Source: an uncultured Desulfovibrio sp.
Lineage (GTDB): Bacteria > Desulfobacterota > Desulfovibrionia > Desulfovibrionales > Desulfovibrionaceae
Assembly: GCF_944327235.1 (NCBI RefSeq)
Contig: NZ_CALVHE010000004.1
Span: forward strand, 1-63,082
Direction: 5' to 3'
DNA: 63,082 nt
Part shown: piece by piece, positions 1 to 9,526 of the stretch
Numbering within the stretch: position 1 is the stretch's first letter
How the letters are laid out: the number at the start of each line of letters is the position of its first letter
The notes under the pieces: generated by a model
Databases searched by the model: none
What the model saw: only the letters and a program-made list of their open reading frames with translations
What the model was told of the DNA's origin: nothing
Translations under genes and position numbers: made by a program

Positions 1-43
1 AGAGTAGACATGGTAACCTCCGTCTCCATACCTACTCTTTTTT
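1..43. terminator. Intrinsic terminator hairpin at the window edge
   Basis: AGAGTAG (1-7) pairs with CTACTCT (32-38), and ATGG/CCAT adds an inner 4-bp stem. Six T's follow on the plus strand, so it reads as a terminator for a plus-strand gene lying left of the window. It could also stop transcripts leaving purE on the minus strand, but the bases needed to judge that are outside the window. Confidence 0.55.
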
Positions 44-72
44 GAAGCGTATGGAAATAATGAGTCCTGACC

Positions 73-573
73 CTAGTTGCCGTAGCGTGCTTCGATGTCC
101 GCGGCGGCCTTTTCCACGCCTTTCTGCATGTCGGCGCGGGCGGCCAGGATGCGCTCATGCAGGGCGCTGTCCTCCACGGCCAGGATCTGGGCGGCCAGCC
201 AGGCGGCATTGCGCGCCCCGGCCTTGTCCATGGCCACCGTGGCCACAGGGAAGCCGGGAGGCATCTGTACCGTGGCCAGCAGGGCGTCCATGCCGCCCAT
301 GACCCCGCCGGAGACCGGGATGCCGATGACCGGGCGGGCGGTGCGGGCCGCCACGGCGCCCGCCAGATGGGCGGCCATGCCCGCGGCGCAGATGAAGACC
401 CGCGCTCCGGCGGCCTCCTGTTCGCGCACGAGTTTTTCTGTCCGCTCCGGCGTGCGGTGGGCGGAACTGACGGTAAAATGGTAGGAAATGCCCAGCGAAC
501 GGAGCACTTCCACGCAGGGGCTGACCTTTTCCTCGTCCGAGGCGGAGCCCATCATGATGACGACCTGAGCCAT
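73..573 (-). CDS. purE: N5-carboxyaminoimidazole ribonucleotide mutase PurE
   Basis: Cytoplasmic enzyme of de novo purine synthesis that converts N5-CAIR to CAIR. The 166-residue length is normal for PurE. The N-terminal MGSASDEEK substrate-phosphate loop, the SSAHRTP motif with the catalytic His, and the glycine-rich [12 protein letters not shown] segment are all visible. It lies 54 bp downstream of purD on the same strand, so purD-purE is probably one transcript. An ATG start is preceded by an AGGAG-like sequence. Mutase (class I) versus carboxylase (class II) cannot be settled by eye; the mutase is the usual bacterial form. Confidence 0.95.
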   Translation of the reverse strand: MAQVVIMMGSASDEEKVSPCVEVLRSLGISYHFTVSSAHRTPERTEKLVREQEAAGARVFICAAGMAAHLAGAVAARTARPVIGIPVSGGVMGGMDALLATVQMPPGFPVATVAMDKAGARNAAWLAAQILAVEDSALHERILAARADMQKGVEKAAADIEARYGN

Positions 574-627
574 GTTTTCTCCTTGTGTTCCTTCCTGTGC
601 GCCAGCGGCGCGGTCAGGGGGAGGGCG

Positions 628-1923
628 TTATGCCCCGGTCTTGCCCGCCAGTCGGTCGATGCCCTTCTGGCCGATATCGCTGCGGTACTGGCTGTCCGGC
701 ATGTCGATCTTCTTCAGGGCGGCATAGGCGGCGTCGCGGGCCTCGGCCAGCGTATCGCCCAGCGCGGTGACGCAGAGCACGCGGCCGCCGCTGGAGACGA
801 TCTTTCCGTCCTTGAGGCTAGTGCCGCTGTGGAAGACCTTGACGCCGGGCAGGGCATCCGCCTCACTCAGGCCGCCGATGGACATGCCCTTGGGGTAGGA
901 GCCCGGATAGCCCTTGGCGGCCACCACCACGCCCAGCGCCGTGCGCGGCGTGTAGGAAAGGCTCGCCGGGTCGAGGCGTCCTTCCACGCAGGCCAGCATG
1001 ACGGAGGGCAGATCGCCCTCCAGCCGCATGAGCAGGGGCTGGCATTCGGGATCACCGAAACGGGCGTTGTATTCTAGCACACGCGGGCCGTTGGGGGTCA
1101 TCATGAGCCCGGCATAGAGGATGCCCACGAAGGGGTGTCCGTCCGCGGCCAGCTCGCGCAGGATGGGGCGGGCCACCAGATCGGCCATGCGCTCGGCTTC
1201 GCTGTCGGGCAGCACCGGGGCCGGACTGTACGCGCCCATGCCGCCGGTATTGGGGCCCTTGTCGCCGTCGAATACCGCCTTGTGGTCCTGAGCGGACGGC
1301 AGGGGGACGGCCGTCTTGCCGTCGCAGAAGCAGAGGAAGGAAGCTTCCTCCCCGATCAGGCACTCTTCGATGACCACCTGATCCCCGGCAGCGCCGAAGG
1401 TGCGGCGGCGCATGATGTCCTCCACGGCTTCCAGCGCTTCTTCGGTGGTGCGGGCCACCACCACGCCCTTGCCCGCCGCCAGACCGTCGGCCTTGATGAC
1501 CAGCGGCGCGCCCTTGGCTTCCACATAGGCGCGGGCCTTGTCCGCATCGGTAAAGATCTCGCAGGCGGCGGTGGGCACGCCCGCCCGCCGCATGATGTCC
1601 TTGGCGAAGGCCTTGCTGCCTTCCAGCCGGGCACAGTAGGCATCCGGCCCGAAGCAGGCGATGCCGGCTTCCCGCATACGGTCCACGATGCCGAGCGTCA
1701 GCGGCAGTTCCGGGCCCGGCACCACAAGATCCACTTTCTCGCGGCGAGCCAGTTCCACCAGACCGTTTATGTCGTCAGCCGCCACAGGCACGTTGCGCGC
1801 CCCTTCGGCAGCGGTGCCGCCATTGCCCGGCGCGACGAGGATCTCCGTGACCGACGGGCTTTGCCCGAGTTTCCAGACAAGCGCATGTTCTCTGCCGCCG
1901 GAACCAATGACCAGTATACGCAC
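628..1923 (-). CDS. purD: Phosphoribosylamine-glycine ligase PurD
   Basis: ATP-grasp enzyme that joins glycine to phosphoribosylamine, the second step of purine synthesis. The protein opens VRILVIGSGGREHAL, the typical PurD N-terminus, and carries PGPELPL, KADGLAAGKGVVVA, QDHKAVFDGDKGPNTGGMGA and the ATP-grasp end YNARFGDPE. I chose the GTG at 1923 because GGGAGG lies about 5 bases upstream and the length then becomes 431 residues, as in the family; a longer reading frame to 2022 adds 33 residues with no resemblance to PurD. It is first of two genes with purE. Confidence 0.95.
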   Translation of the reverse strand: MRILVIGSGGREHALVWKLGQSPSVTEILVAPGNGGTAAEGARNVPVAADDINGLVELARREKVDLVVPGPELPLTLGIVDRMREAGIACFGPDAYCARLEGSKAFAKDIMRRAGVPTAACEIFTDADKARAYVEAKGAPLVIKADGLAAGKGVVVARTTEEALEAVEDIMRRRTFGAAGDQVVIEECLIGEEASFLCFCDGKTAVPLPSAQDHKAVFDGDKGPNTGGMGAYSPAPVLPDSEAERMADLVARPILRELAADGHPFVGILYAGLMMTPNGPRVLEYNARFGDPECQPLLMRLEGDLPSVMLACVEGRLDPASLSYTPRTALGVVVAAKGYPGSYPKGMSIGGLSEADALPGVKVFHSGTSLKDGKIVSSGGRVLCVTALGDTLAEARDAAYAALKKIDMPDSQYRSDIGQKGIDRLAGKTGA

Positions 1924-2024
1924 GATGCCTCCCGCAGTTTCACCGGAATGTCTTCCGGCATCTTGGGTGTGAAAGGATGGTTGTCTTGCCGTCAAGGAGC
2001 CGCTCCCGGGGAAGCGCCCCAATG

Positions 2025-2058
2025 AAAAAAGCCGCCCGGAAAGCAGCTTCCGGGCGGC
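2025..2058 (-). terminator. Intrinsic terminator of the FG-GAP protein gene
   Basis: A strong GC-rich stem (GCCGCCCGGAA with its complement, 2031-2058) is followed on the minus strand by six T's. It lies just after the TAG stop at 2067 and separates this gene from purD. Confidence 0.8.
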
Positions 2059-2066
2059 GGAAAAGG

Positions 2067-3725
2067 CTAGTTGTTGGGGTTGATCTCAAAGTCGCTCATG
2101 TCCGCCGGCGTATTGGGATCCATCTTGGTCACGTCCAGCGGATAGGCCGTGATGATGCACTGGCGGCCGCCCACGCCCAGCGAGGGCGAGGAGTTGAGGC
2201 CCACCACAAGATCCAGGATGCCGTCGTTGTTCACGTCGGCCAGGTCGGCCTGCGCCACGGAACCGCGGATACGGCGGGTCTTCCACTTGAGGGCAAGGCC
2301 CACGCCGTCCCAGAACAGGGCATGGATCTCGCCCTGCGGGAAGAAGCGGTAGCGATCAAAGAACTGCGAAGCCGTGGAGATGGGCTTGTTGATGATCAGG
2401 CAGTTCTCGCCCGTATTGCCGATGTCGGCCACGATGAGGCGCATGGGCGCGTAGTAGCGGCTGGGGAGCTGATAGTTCCTGTCCACGCCGAGGCCGGGCA
2501 TACTCTTGTAGTGGTCCATCCCCGCCGCGGAACCGGAGAAGCGTTCCATGGTGGTGTGGATGAGCGTATTGTTGTTGCCCTGGAAGACCTTGATGCGTTC
2601 TTCCGGCGTCAGCATGATGAGCTGATCGCTCTTGTTGCCGCGTCCGGCCGGGATCCAGGCGCAGTTGAAGACGTTGGCCCCCTCAGGCAGGTTGATGCGC
2701 TGGCCGGGAGCGTAGCTGTCGCCGCTCTTCTGCAGGACGAACACGCCGCGCGCGAAGAGATTGACCGAATCCCAGCTCTGGCCCACCAGGACCGGCGAGA
2801 AGTTGGGCGGCAGCTTCATGACGCTGGCGAAGTAGGGGATGCGCTTGCTGCATTCCTTGAGGCGGTTGCCCTTGAAGGAATAGAAGTAGGAGTACGGACG
2901 GTTGTCGTTCTCGTCGTAGGTGGCGATGACCAGATCCTGCGCGCCGTCACGGTTGAGGTCAATGGCCCGCATGGAGAAGTTGGCATTGGTGCGGTTGATG
3001 GTGACGTCCTGCAGGGGATTGAGCTTGCCGTCGCGCCCCCACTTGAACATCATGAGCTTGTGGTCGGTCAGGATGGCGACCTCGTTCTGGCCGTCGCCGT
3101 TGAAATCGGCCACAGCCATGTCCACCATGGCTTCGGGGATGCGCTGTGAACGCAGACGCGAACCGTCGCTCGCACCGGCCCCCTGATAGCGGAACTGCGG
3201 ATTGAGGTAAGCCTGGTTCTGACCGGTCTCGTTGACGATGATGTCGCTGCTGCGCCCGCCGGACGCGGCACGACCGCCGCTCGCGCCGCCCATGCCCATG
3301 ACTTCCGAGGCAAGGGCGCCGGCCAGCTGCTGGGCGGTGCCGTTGAGGTTGCTCACCGGGCCGGACCCGGTCTTGCTCCATTCCTTGCCCGCCTTGTCGA
3401 CGCTGTGCAAGGTGATGGTGCTGTCGTTGCCGACCACGCTCACCTCGCCCCAGATGGCGTAGTCCGCGCCGCCGAGAGCCTTTCTGGCCTGAGCGGCCGA
3501 GGTGGCCTTGGTCGAGCCGACGCGGCCCTGCGCCACGCCGGGACGGTTGAGCCTGTTCAGCAGGGAGGACGGCAGGGCCTTGGAAAGATAGCCGTAACTC
3601 TGCGGCGCGTTGACCGTAAAGGGCAACAGCACGAAAGATTTCTGGGCGGCCTGGGCCGCCGTTGCCTGAACACCGACCAGCAGCATCAGGCAGGCCATCA
3701 AGGCCAGTCGCATGGCGAATCTCAT
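2067..3725 (-). CDS. Secreted FG-GAP/VCBS repeat protein with TolB/FlgO-like N-domain
   Basis: 552 residues. A clear signal peptide (charged start, hydrophobic LALMACLMLLVGVQA, then AxA-type sites near residue 27) sends it out of the cytoplasm. Residues about 30-130 begin SFVLLPFTVNAPQSYGYLSK and look like the nucleotide-binding-fold domain at the start of TolB/FlgO/CsgG-type lipoproteins (weak call). The rest holds FG-GAP calcium-loop repeats: DFNGDGQNEVAIL, DLNRDGAQDLVIA and DVNNDGILDLVVG. Such repeats form beta-propellers. An AAGGAG lies 8 bases before the ATG at 3725. No partner gene is adjacent; its precise role is unknown. Confidence 0.75.
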   Translation of the reverse strand: MRFAMRLALMACLMLLVGVQATAAQAAQKSFVLLPFTVNAPQSYGYLSKALPSSLLNRLNRPGVAQGRVGSTKATSAAQARKALGGADYAIWGEVSVVGNDSTITLHSVDKAGKEWSKTGSGPVSNLNGTAQQLAGALASEVMGMGGASGGRAASGGRSSDIIVNETGQNQAYLNPQFRYQGAGASDGSRLRSQRIPEAMVDMAVADFNGDGQNEVAILTDHKLMMFKWGRDGKLNPLQDVTINRTNANFSMRAIDLNRDGAQDLVIATYDENDNRPYSYFYSFKGNRLKECSKRIPYFASVMKLPPNFSPVLVGQSWDSVNLFARGVFVLQKSGDSYAPGQRINLPEGANVFNCAWIPAGRGNKSDQLIMLTPEERIKVFQGNNNTLIHTTMERFSGSAAGMDHYKSMPGLGVDRNYQLPSRYYAPMRLIVADIGNTGENCLIINKPISTASQFFDRYRFFPQGEIHALFWDGVGLALKWKTRRIRGSVAQADLADVNNDGILDLVVGLNSSPSLGVGGRQCIITAYPLDVTKMDPNTPADMSDFEINPNN

Positions 3726-3887
3726 TCATTGTCTCCTTGAAAAGAAACGAAGCCGCGTCTCGCGGCGCCGGATTGCCGACCATACAGGCCGGGAGCCAAA
3801 CTATAGCCGTACTTTTGCCGGGGCGCAACATGGCCGTGACGGCGCAAAAGACTTGCCCCACGGCGTTGGAGAGGCTATGCACACGGC

Positions 3888-5219
3888 ATGGAGACCACGG
3901 AAAATTCTGTCCCCGCATCCTCCGGGCGTTCCTTTCGCCTGCTCTGTTCCCCGGAGGAGGCGCCGCATGTGGAGGCCCTGCTGCAGGCTCAGGGCTACCG
4001 CTTCGAGCCGGAACCCTTCTCGCCCCTCTGCCGCCGCCTGCTGCACGAACCGCGTCCGCTGGGCGCATCGCTGGCCGCCTTTTTCGGGTACATCTACATC
4101 CAGGACCGTTCGTCCATGCTGCCGCCGTTGGCCCTTGCTCCGGCGGCGGGGAGCAGCGTACTGGACATCTGCGCCAGTCCCGGCAGCAAGACGGGCTTCC
4201 TGGCCCAGCTGGTGGGCAAAAACGGCTTCGTGCTGGGCAACGAGCCTTCCCGTGCCCGTCTTGCCACGCTGCGGGCCAATATGCACGTCTGCAACCTGCT
4301 GTCCGTGGGCACCTGCACCTGCGAGGGGCAGAAACTCCCGCTCCGTCCCGGCAGCTGGGAGGCCATCCAGCTTGACCCGCCCTGTTCCGGCTGGGGCACG
4401 GTGGAAAAGCATCCCCGCGTCATGGAGCTTTGGCAGGGGGAAAAGGTCCAGCCCCTCGTCGGCCTGCAACGCCTCTTGCTGCGTCATGCGGCCTCGCTGC
4501 TGGCTCCGGGGGGACGGCTGGTCTATTCCACCTGCACCACCAATGCGGCGGAAAACGAGGAACAGGTACGCTTTGCCGAAGAGGAGCTGGGGCTTGAGCG
4601 TCTGCCGCTGACGCCTTTCCCGGGTTTCGTCTGGGAGGAGCTGCCGGGCGGGGAGGGCACGCTGCGCGTGGACGGACGCCGCTCCGCCGCACAGGGCTTC
4701 TATGTGGCCCTGTTCCGCAAACCGTACAGTGCCGTGGAGAGCGTAGCGGAGCCGCTGCCGACGCGAACGGACGCCCGTCCTCCCCGTCGGGGCGGCAAAA
4801 GCGTCGGCCGACGGGAACAGCCCGGACAGGAGTTGCCCCGCGAGGCGCTGGCCGGGCCGTGCTGCGATCCCTCGCTGTTGCCGCCCGGTCGGGTCATGCT
4901 CTACGGGGATCAGGCGCGTTTCCTGCCGGAGGATGCCGCCCGTCTGCTGCCGCCGGACATGGCATGGCAGGGGGCGCTGCTGGGCAAGTTCGCGGGCGGA
5001 CGTCTGCATCCCGCGCCGCGTCTGCGCGTCCTGCTGCCGCGCCGTCCTGACGCCGGGACGGCCCTTGTGCTGGACAGCCCCGACGACCTGACGGCCCTCC
5101 TGAGCGGCCAGAGCCTCCGGACGGAGCTGGAGGGCCGTGAGGCCGCGCTCTGGTGGCGGGACCTGCCGCTGGGCCGGGTCTCCCTCAAGCAGGGCCGGAT
5201 GACGGCGACGTTTTCTTAA
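3888..5219 (+). CDS. RsmB/RsmF-family RNA m5C methyltransferase
   Basis: 443 residues of the NOL1/NOP2/Sun family, which methylates cytosine-5 in rRNA or tRNA using S-adenosylmethionine. The SAM site is DICASPGSKTGFLAQL; the two Cys motifs that define the family are DPPCSGWGT (motif IV) and YSTCTTNAAENE (motif VI). The C-terminal third (about 290-443) resembles the extra RNA-binding domain of RsmF-like proteins. GGAGAGG lies 13 bases before the ATG at 3888, a rather long spacing, so the start is not certain. It stands alone, divergent from the FG-GAP gene. Which RNA it modifies cannot be told from sequence. Confidence 0.85.
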   Translation: METTENSVPASSGRSFRLLCSPEEAPHVEALLQAQGYRFEPEPFSPLCRRLLHEPRPLGASLAAFFGYIYIQDRSSMLPPLALAPAAGSSVLDICASPGSKTGFLAQLVGKNGFVLGNEPSRARLATLRANMHVCNLLSVGTCTCEGQKLPLRPGSWEAIQLDPPCSGWGTVEKHPRVMELWQGEKVQPLVGLQRLLLRHAASLLAPGGRLVYSTCTTNAAENEEQVRFAEEELGLERLPLTPFPGFVWEELPGGEGTLRVDGRRSAAQGFYVALFRKPYSAVESVAEPLPTRTDARPPRRGGKSVGRREQPGQELPREALAGPCCDPSLLPPGRVMLYGDQARFLPEDAARLLPPDMAWQGALLGKFAGGRLHPAPRLRVLLPRRPDAGTALVLDSPDDLTALLSGQSLRTELEGREAALWWRDLPLGRVSLKQGRMTATFS

Positions 5220-5248
5220 GTATATTTTGGGATACTGATGGTTCATGC

Positions 5249-5282
5249 CGGGGGGAGGGGTTCCCCTTCCCCCCCAAAAAAG
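5249..5282. repeat. R2 intergenic repeat, partial copy d
   Basis: Contains the GGGGGGAGGGG and TTCCCCTTCCCCCCC arms seen at 6864-6974, 39918-39957 and 49828-50049. The arms can pair. It lies between the convergent methyltransferase and nspC genes, next to R1 copy A, and may act as a transcription stop. Confidence 0.6.
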
Positions 5283-5293
5283 CACGCAGCGGA

Positions 5294-5442
5294 TAGAGGA
5301 TTTTGCCTTTGAAAAAAAGGCAAAATGCGAGGCGACGGCACAGCGCCGCCCGGCCCAAACCAAGCGGAAAATCGCGTTTTTTCCGCGAAACGACAGGCCG
5401 TATGGTTTGGAACGCGAAGCGTTCCAAACTGAAAATGTTCTA
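5294..5442 (+). repeat. R1 MITE-like repeat, copy A
   Basis: 149 bp, a near-complete copy. It starts TAGAGGATTTTGCC and ends GAAAATGTTCTA, so the tips are imperfect inverted repeats flanked by TA. Inside are a CCTTT/AAAGG hairpin near the left end and, near the right end, a perfect stem TTTGGAACGC/GCGTTCCAAA with a GAA loop. The same sequence recurs elsewhere in this window in both orientations. It has no coding capacity of its own. Confidence 0.85.
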
Positions 5443-5456
5443 GTGTTGGGCAGTCC

Positions 5457-6668
5457 TCAGGACAGGCGGTTGCGGAAATCCTCGTAACCGAAGGCGTGCA
5501 GCAGGCGAAATTCCCCGTCAGGCCGGAGCAGGCCGATGCCGGGCAGGCGCAGGCCGTTGAAGGTCGTGGTCTTGACCATGCTGTAGATGGCCATATCGCA
5601 GAAGATGAGGCGCTGGCCCACGGCAAGCGGCGCGGCAAAGCTGTATTCTCCGATGACGTCGCCCGCCAGACAGGACTTGCCCGCCAGACGGCAGGTCCAG
5701 CTTTTTTCTCCGGCTTCGCCCGCCTGCGCGAGTCCCTCCGCTTCCCGCGCGAGCACGCGGGGCCGGTAGGGCATTTCCAGCACGTCGGGCATGTGGCAGG
5801 CCGCTGAGGTGTCCAGGATGGCGATGGGCATGTCCGCCTCCACCACGTCCAGCACCGTGGCCGTCATCCAGCCCGCGTCCAGGGCCACGGCCTCGCCGGG
5901 TTCCAGATAGATCTGCGCGTCGTAGGTGCGCTCCATGTGGTCGATGCAGCGGCAGAGCAGGTCCACGTCATAGTCCGCGCGGGTGATGTGGTGGCCGCCG
6001 CCGAAGTTGATCCAGCGGCACTGGGCGAGCTGCGCCCCGAAGTGGCGTTCCACGGCCCGCAACGTGCGTTCGAGTGCGTCCGCGCCCTGCTCGCAGAGGG
6101 TATGGAAATGCAGACCGGAGATGCCGTCCGGCAGACGTTCGGGCATGTGGCGCGGCCGGATGCCGAGGCGTGAGCCCGGCGAGCAGGGGTTGTAGATGGC
6201 TACCGCCCCTTCGGAATGTTCGGGATTGACGCGCAGGCCGCATTCGATATGGCGGCCGCTTTGACGGCGGTAGGCCGCGATGCGCGGCCGGAAATGCTCC
6301 CACTGGGCCAGCGAATTGAAAACGATGTGATCGGCCAGCGGCAGGAGCTCGTCCATATCCGTATCCGACCAGCCCGCGGCAAAGGCATGGACCTCGCCGC
6401 CGAACTCTTCCCGGCCGAGGCGGGCCTCGTCCACGGAGCTGGCGCAAGTGCCGTACAGCGGCCCTTGTCCGCCCCTGGCGGCGTCGCGACTGAGCAGCGG
6501 GAAGGTGGCCCAGGCGGCATAGCCCTTGAGGGCCAGCAGGATACGGGCGTGCGTGCGCTCCTGCACGCTGTTCAGGATGGCGGCATTGGCCAGCAGGCGG
6601 GCCTCGTCCAGCACGAAACAGGGGGAGGGGACACGGGCCGGGTCAAGCAGGGGAAGCAGATGGTTCAT
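5457..6668 (-). CDS. nspC: Carboxynorspermidine/carboxyspermidine decarboxylase NspC
   Basis: PLP enzyme of the alanine-racemase fold that removes CO2 from carboxyspermidine or carboxynorspermidine, the last step of the alternative polyamine route. The PLP lysine is K48 in ILLALKGYAAW. HFHTLCEQ, NFGGGHHITR, YLEPGEAV and the DTSAACHMPDVLEMPYRP segment with the catalytic Cys are all present. I chose ATG 6668 (403 residues), where similarity to the family begins; an upstream ATG at 6782 would add 38 non-matching residues. No strong ribosome site precedes either. The partner dehydrogenase lies upstream on the same strand, separated by 306 bp holding repeat R2. Confidence 0.9.
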   Translation of the reverse strand: MNHLLPLLDPARVPSPCFVLDEARLLANAAILNSVQERTHARILLALKGYAAWATFPLLSRDAARGGQGPLYGTCASSVDEARLGREEFGGEVHAFAAGWSDTDMDELLPLADHIVFNSLAQWEHFRPRIAAYRRQSGRHIECGLRVNPEHSEGAVAIYNPCSPGSRLGIRPRHMPERLPDGISGLHFHTLCEQGADALERTLRAVERHFGAQLAQCRWINFGGGHHITRADYDVDLLCRCIDHMERTYDAQIYLEPGEAVALDAGWMTATVLDVVEADMPIAILDTSAACHMPDVLEMPYRPRVLAREAEGLAQAGEAGEKSWTCRLAGKSCLAGDVIGEYSFAAPLAVGQRLIFCDMAIYSMVKTTTFNGLRLPGIGLLRPDGEFRLLHAFGYEDFRNRLS

Positions 6669-6863
6669 GCGCTGTGCTCGAAAGGAAAAAAGGTCGGAAA
6701 AAGGGAGAGGCGCAACGCCCCTCCCTCTGTTGACGATACTGGCGGCAGGTCCTCGGGCATGTCTGTGCAAAATTTCAGTCATGTTAAGGGGTAAAGAAAA
6801 CGAGCTGACATGCCAGCTTGCCTTTTGATGAATGCTTACACCGAACTTCGCCTTTTCCCCTGC

Positions 6864-6974
6864 TAAAAGCGCGCTGGGGAAAGGATGGGGGGCTTGGGGG
6901 GAAGGGCCCCCCCTCCCGCGCCGGCGGAGGGGTTTCCCTTCCCCCCAAAATAAGCAATGGACAGTGTTAAGGTC
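6864..6974. repeat. R2 intergenic repeat, copy a
   Basis: Begins TAAAAGCGCGCTGGGGAAAGG and continues through G-rich and C-rich tracts to TTCCCTTCCCCCCAAA, then a short AT-richer tail that ends at the TAG stop of the carboxynorspermidine synthase gene. The GGGGAAAGG and CCTTCCCCCC arms can pair. On the minus strand it follows that gene directly, so it is a plausible terminator. The remaining 6669-6863 shows no gene. Confidence 0.65.
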
Positions 6975-8177
<1,203 letters not shown>

Positions 8178-8348
8178 GATGTCTCCTTTTGGGGTAAGGG
8201 GCCCGTTGGGCCTCGTCCAGAACGGGATGCGCCCAATCAGTTGCGCGTGCCGTTCACATAGCGTGAAGCGGCCACAAGGTAAAGGGCGGCGGGGGCCGTG
8301 GCCTGCGTTTTTTCTGTGACGGAGCCTGTCCGGCACGTCGATGTCTCA

Positions 8349-8479
8349 TGGAGCATTTTCCGTTGGGAACGCTTTGCGTCTCAAACCATGCGGCCTGTCG
8401 TTTTGCGGGAAAACGCATTTTTCGCTTACGTTGTGCCGCCGTCCCGCGTTTTGCTTTTTTCAAAGACGCGACGCATCCA
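8349..8479 (-). repeat. R1 MITE-like repeat, copy B
   Basis: Reverse orientation relative to copy A. Reads TGGAGCATTTTCCGTTGGGAA at its plus-strand left end and finishes with the TTTTGC/AAAG hairpin arm and GCATCCA. Its stems are less perfect than in copy E. It lies upstream of the carboxynorspermidine synthase gene. Confidence 0.75.
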
Positions 8480-8882
8480 AGATGCATCAACCAAGTTTTG
8501 CAAGTAATTTCAATGAATAAGATGAGAGGCTTGCGACGGCAGCGCACGCCATTTTTTGCCGTTCCCGCATGGAGGGCATCCGTTGATGAGCGATTCCAAG
8601 CGAAGAGGTATATTGACGGAATGGTATATTTTCCCTGCAAAAAGGAAAACTATATTCGCGAAGTGGTCAGCTATGCAACGCTCGTCCGCAATCAGGTGCT
8701 GCCCCAGTCCGCTGTCTCCATGCTGGCGCAGGCCAACGCCTTTCCGCATATGTTATTGCGGCTTTTGCAAGAGTAACGGGGGATGTCGAGCAGGCTTTTC
8801 TCTGTCGCGGGGCTGCGTTTTCAAAAGGATATCGGGAAACATCCGCCGTTCGGCAGCGGAAAGAGATCCCGTTCCGGCAGGC
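8480..8882. other. Gene-poor stretch with one doubtful small ORF
   Basis: Between R1 copy B and the DUF4911-like gene. Only the 51-codon frame at 8621-8776 has coding character. No tRNA, hairpin terminator or further repeat was recognised. Confidence 0.5.
8621..8776 (+). CDS. Possible small protein, 51 residues
   Basis: Starts MVYFPCKKENYIREVV and ends LLRLLQE. Composition is that of a small helical soluble protein and differs from the Arg/Pro/Gly-rich shadows typical of this DNA. AAGAGG lies about 12 bases before the ATG, a weak site. The frame stays open upstream to 8348, but that part is repeat R1. I do not recognise a family. It may be a real small gene, the tail of a decayed one, or chance. 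Confidence 0.3.
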   Translation: MVYFPCKKENYIREVVSYATLVRNQVLPQSAVSMLAQANAFPHMLLRLLQE

Positions 8883-9185
8883 TCAGGCTGTCTCTTCCGG
8901 CTGGTAGGGCAGACGTTCCAGCGGCACGCTGCGGGCGATATCGGCAAGGACGGCTTCGGCCTGTACGCGCATGTGCGGCGAGAAAATGTATTTGATGAGG
9001 GCTTCCTTGCGGTCGAGGACCGTGAAATAGGCCACGTTTTCATAGGCTTCCAGCAGGAAGCGGAACAGCGCCGTCCGTTCGGCGGGAAGGCGCAGATAGA
9101 GTGCGTCGCTCTCACGGGCCGAGGGGAGCGGGACGGAGCGGTCGCGGCGACGCCGCAGGGACGGCAGGGGAGCGGCGGCAGACAT
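8883..9185 (-). CDS. DUF4911-like small protein
   Basis: 100 residues, of unknown function. The core DALYLRLPAERTALFRFLLEAYENVAYFTVLDRKEALIKYIF resembles DUF4911 proteins of Desulfovibrio and relatives; this is from memory of the family. No signal peptide or membrane span. Its ATG overlaps the azlD stop by one base, so it is likely translated by coupling as the third gene of azlC-azlD-DUF4911. The link with an amino-acid exporter does not by itself give a function. Confidence 0.65.
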   Translation of the reverse strand: MSAAAPLPSLRRRRDRSVPLPSARESDALYLRLPAERTALFRFLLEAYENVAYFTVLDRKEALIKYIFSPHMRVQAEAVLADIARSVPLERLPYQPEETA

Positions 9186-9526
9186 CAGTACAGTCCGAAA
9201 AAGCGTGCTCCGGCCACCAGCAGCATGGCGAAGATGATGGTGCCGAAAAAGCTTTTGGTCTTCCAGGCCACCAGCAGCGAGGGCAGGGCGGCCACAAGAT
9301 AGAGATTGCCGGGCGTCGGGTCGAATTTGTCGTTATAATAGAAGATCTGTGAAGCGAGCAGAGCCGCCATGACCGAGACGGGCACGAAGGAAAGCCAGTG
9401 CCGGAGCAGGGGCGGCAGTTTTTCCGCCCGCAGGTACATGACGGGCAGGACGCGCGGGATGGCGGTCACCAGCGTGCAGCCGATGATGCACCAGACGAGT
9501 TCCATGTGCTGGGCAAGGAAGTTCAT
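9185..9526 (-). CDS. azlD: AzlD-family branched-chain amino acid exporter subunit
   Basis: 113-residue inner-membrane protein with about four hydrophobic segments, including LVWCIIGCTLVTAIPRVLPVMYL with the TAIPRVLP signature of AzlD. With AzlC it forms a two-component exporter of the BrnFE/AzlCD type, known to move branched-chain amino acids or analogues. Its start overlaps the azlC stop as ATGA (9523-9526), and its stop overlaps the next gene in the same way. Substrate in this organism is not determined by sequence. Confidence 0.85.
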   Translation of the reverse strand: MNFLAQHMELVWCIIGCTLVTAIPRVLPVMYLRAEKLPPLLRHWLSFVPVSVMAALLASQIFYYNDKFDPTPGNLYLVAALPSLLVAWKTKSFFGTIIFAMLLVAGARFFGLY

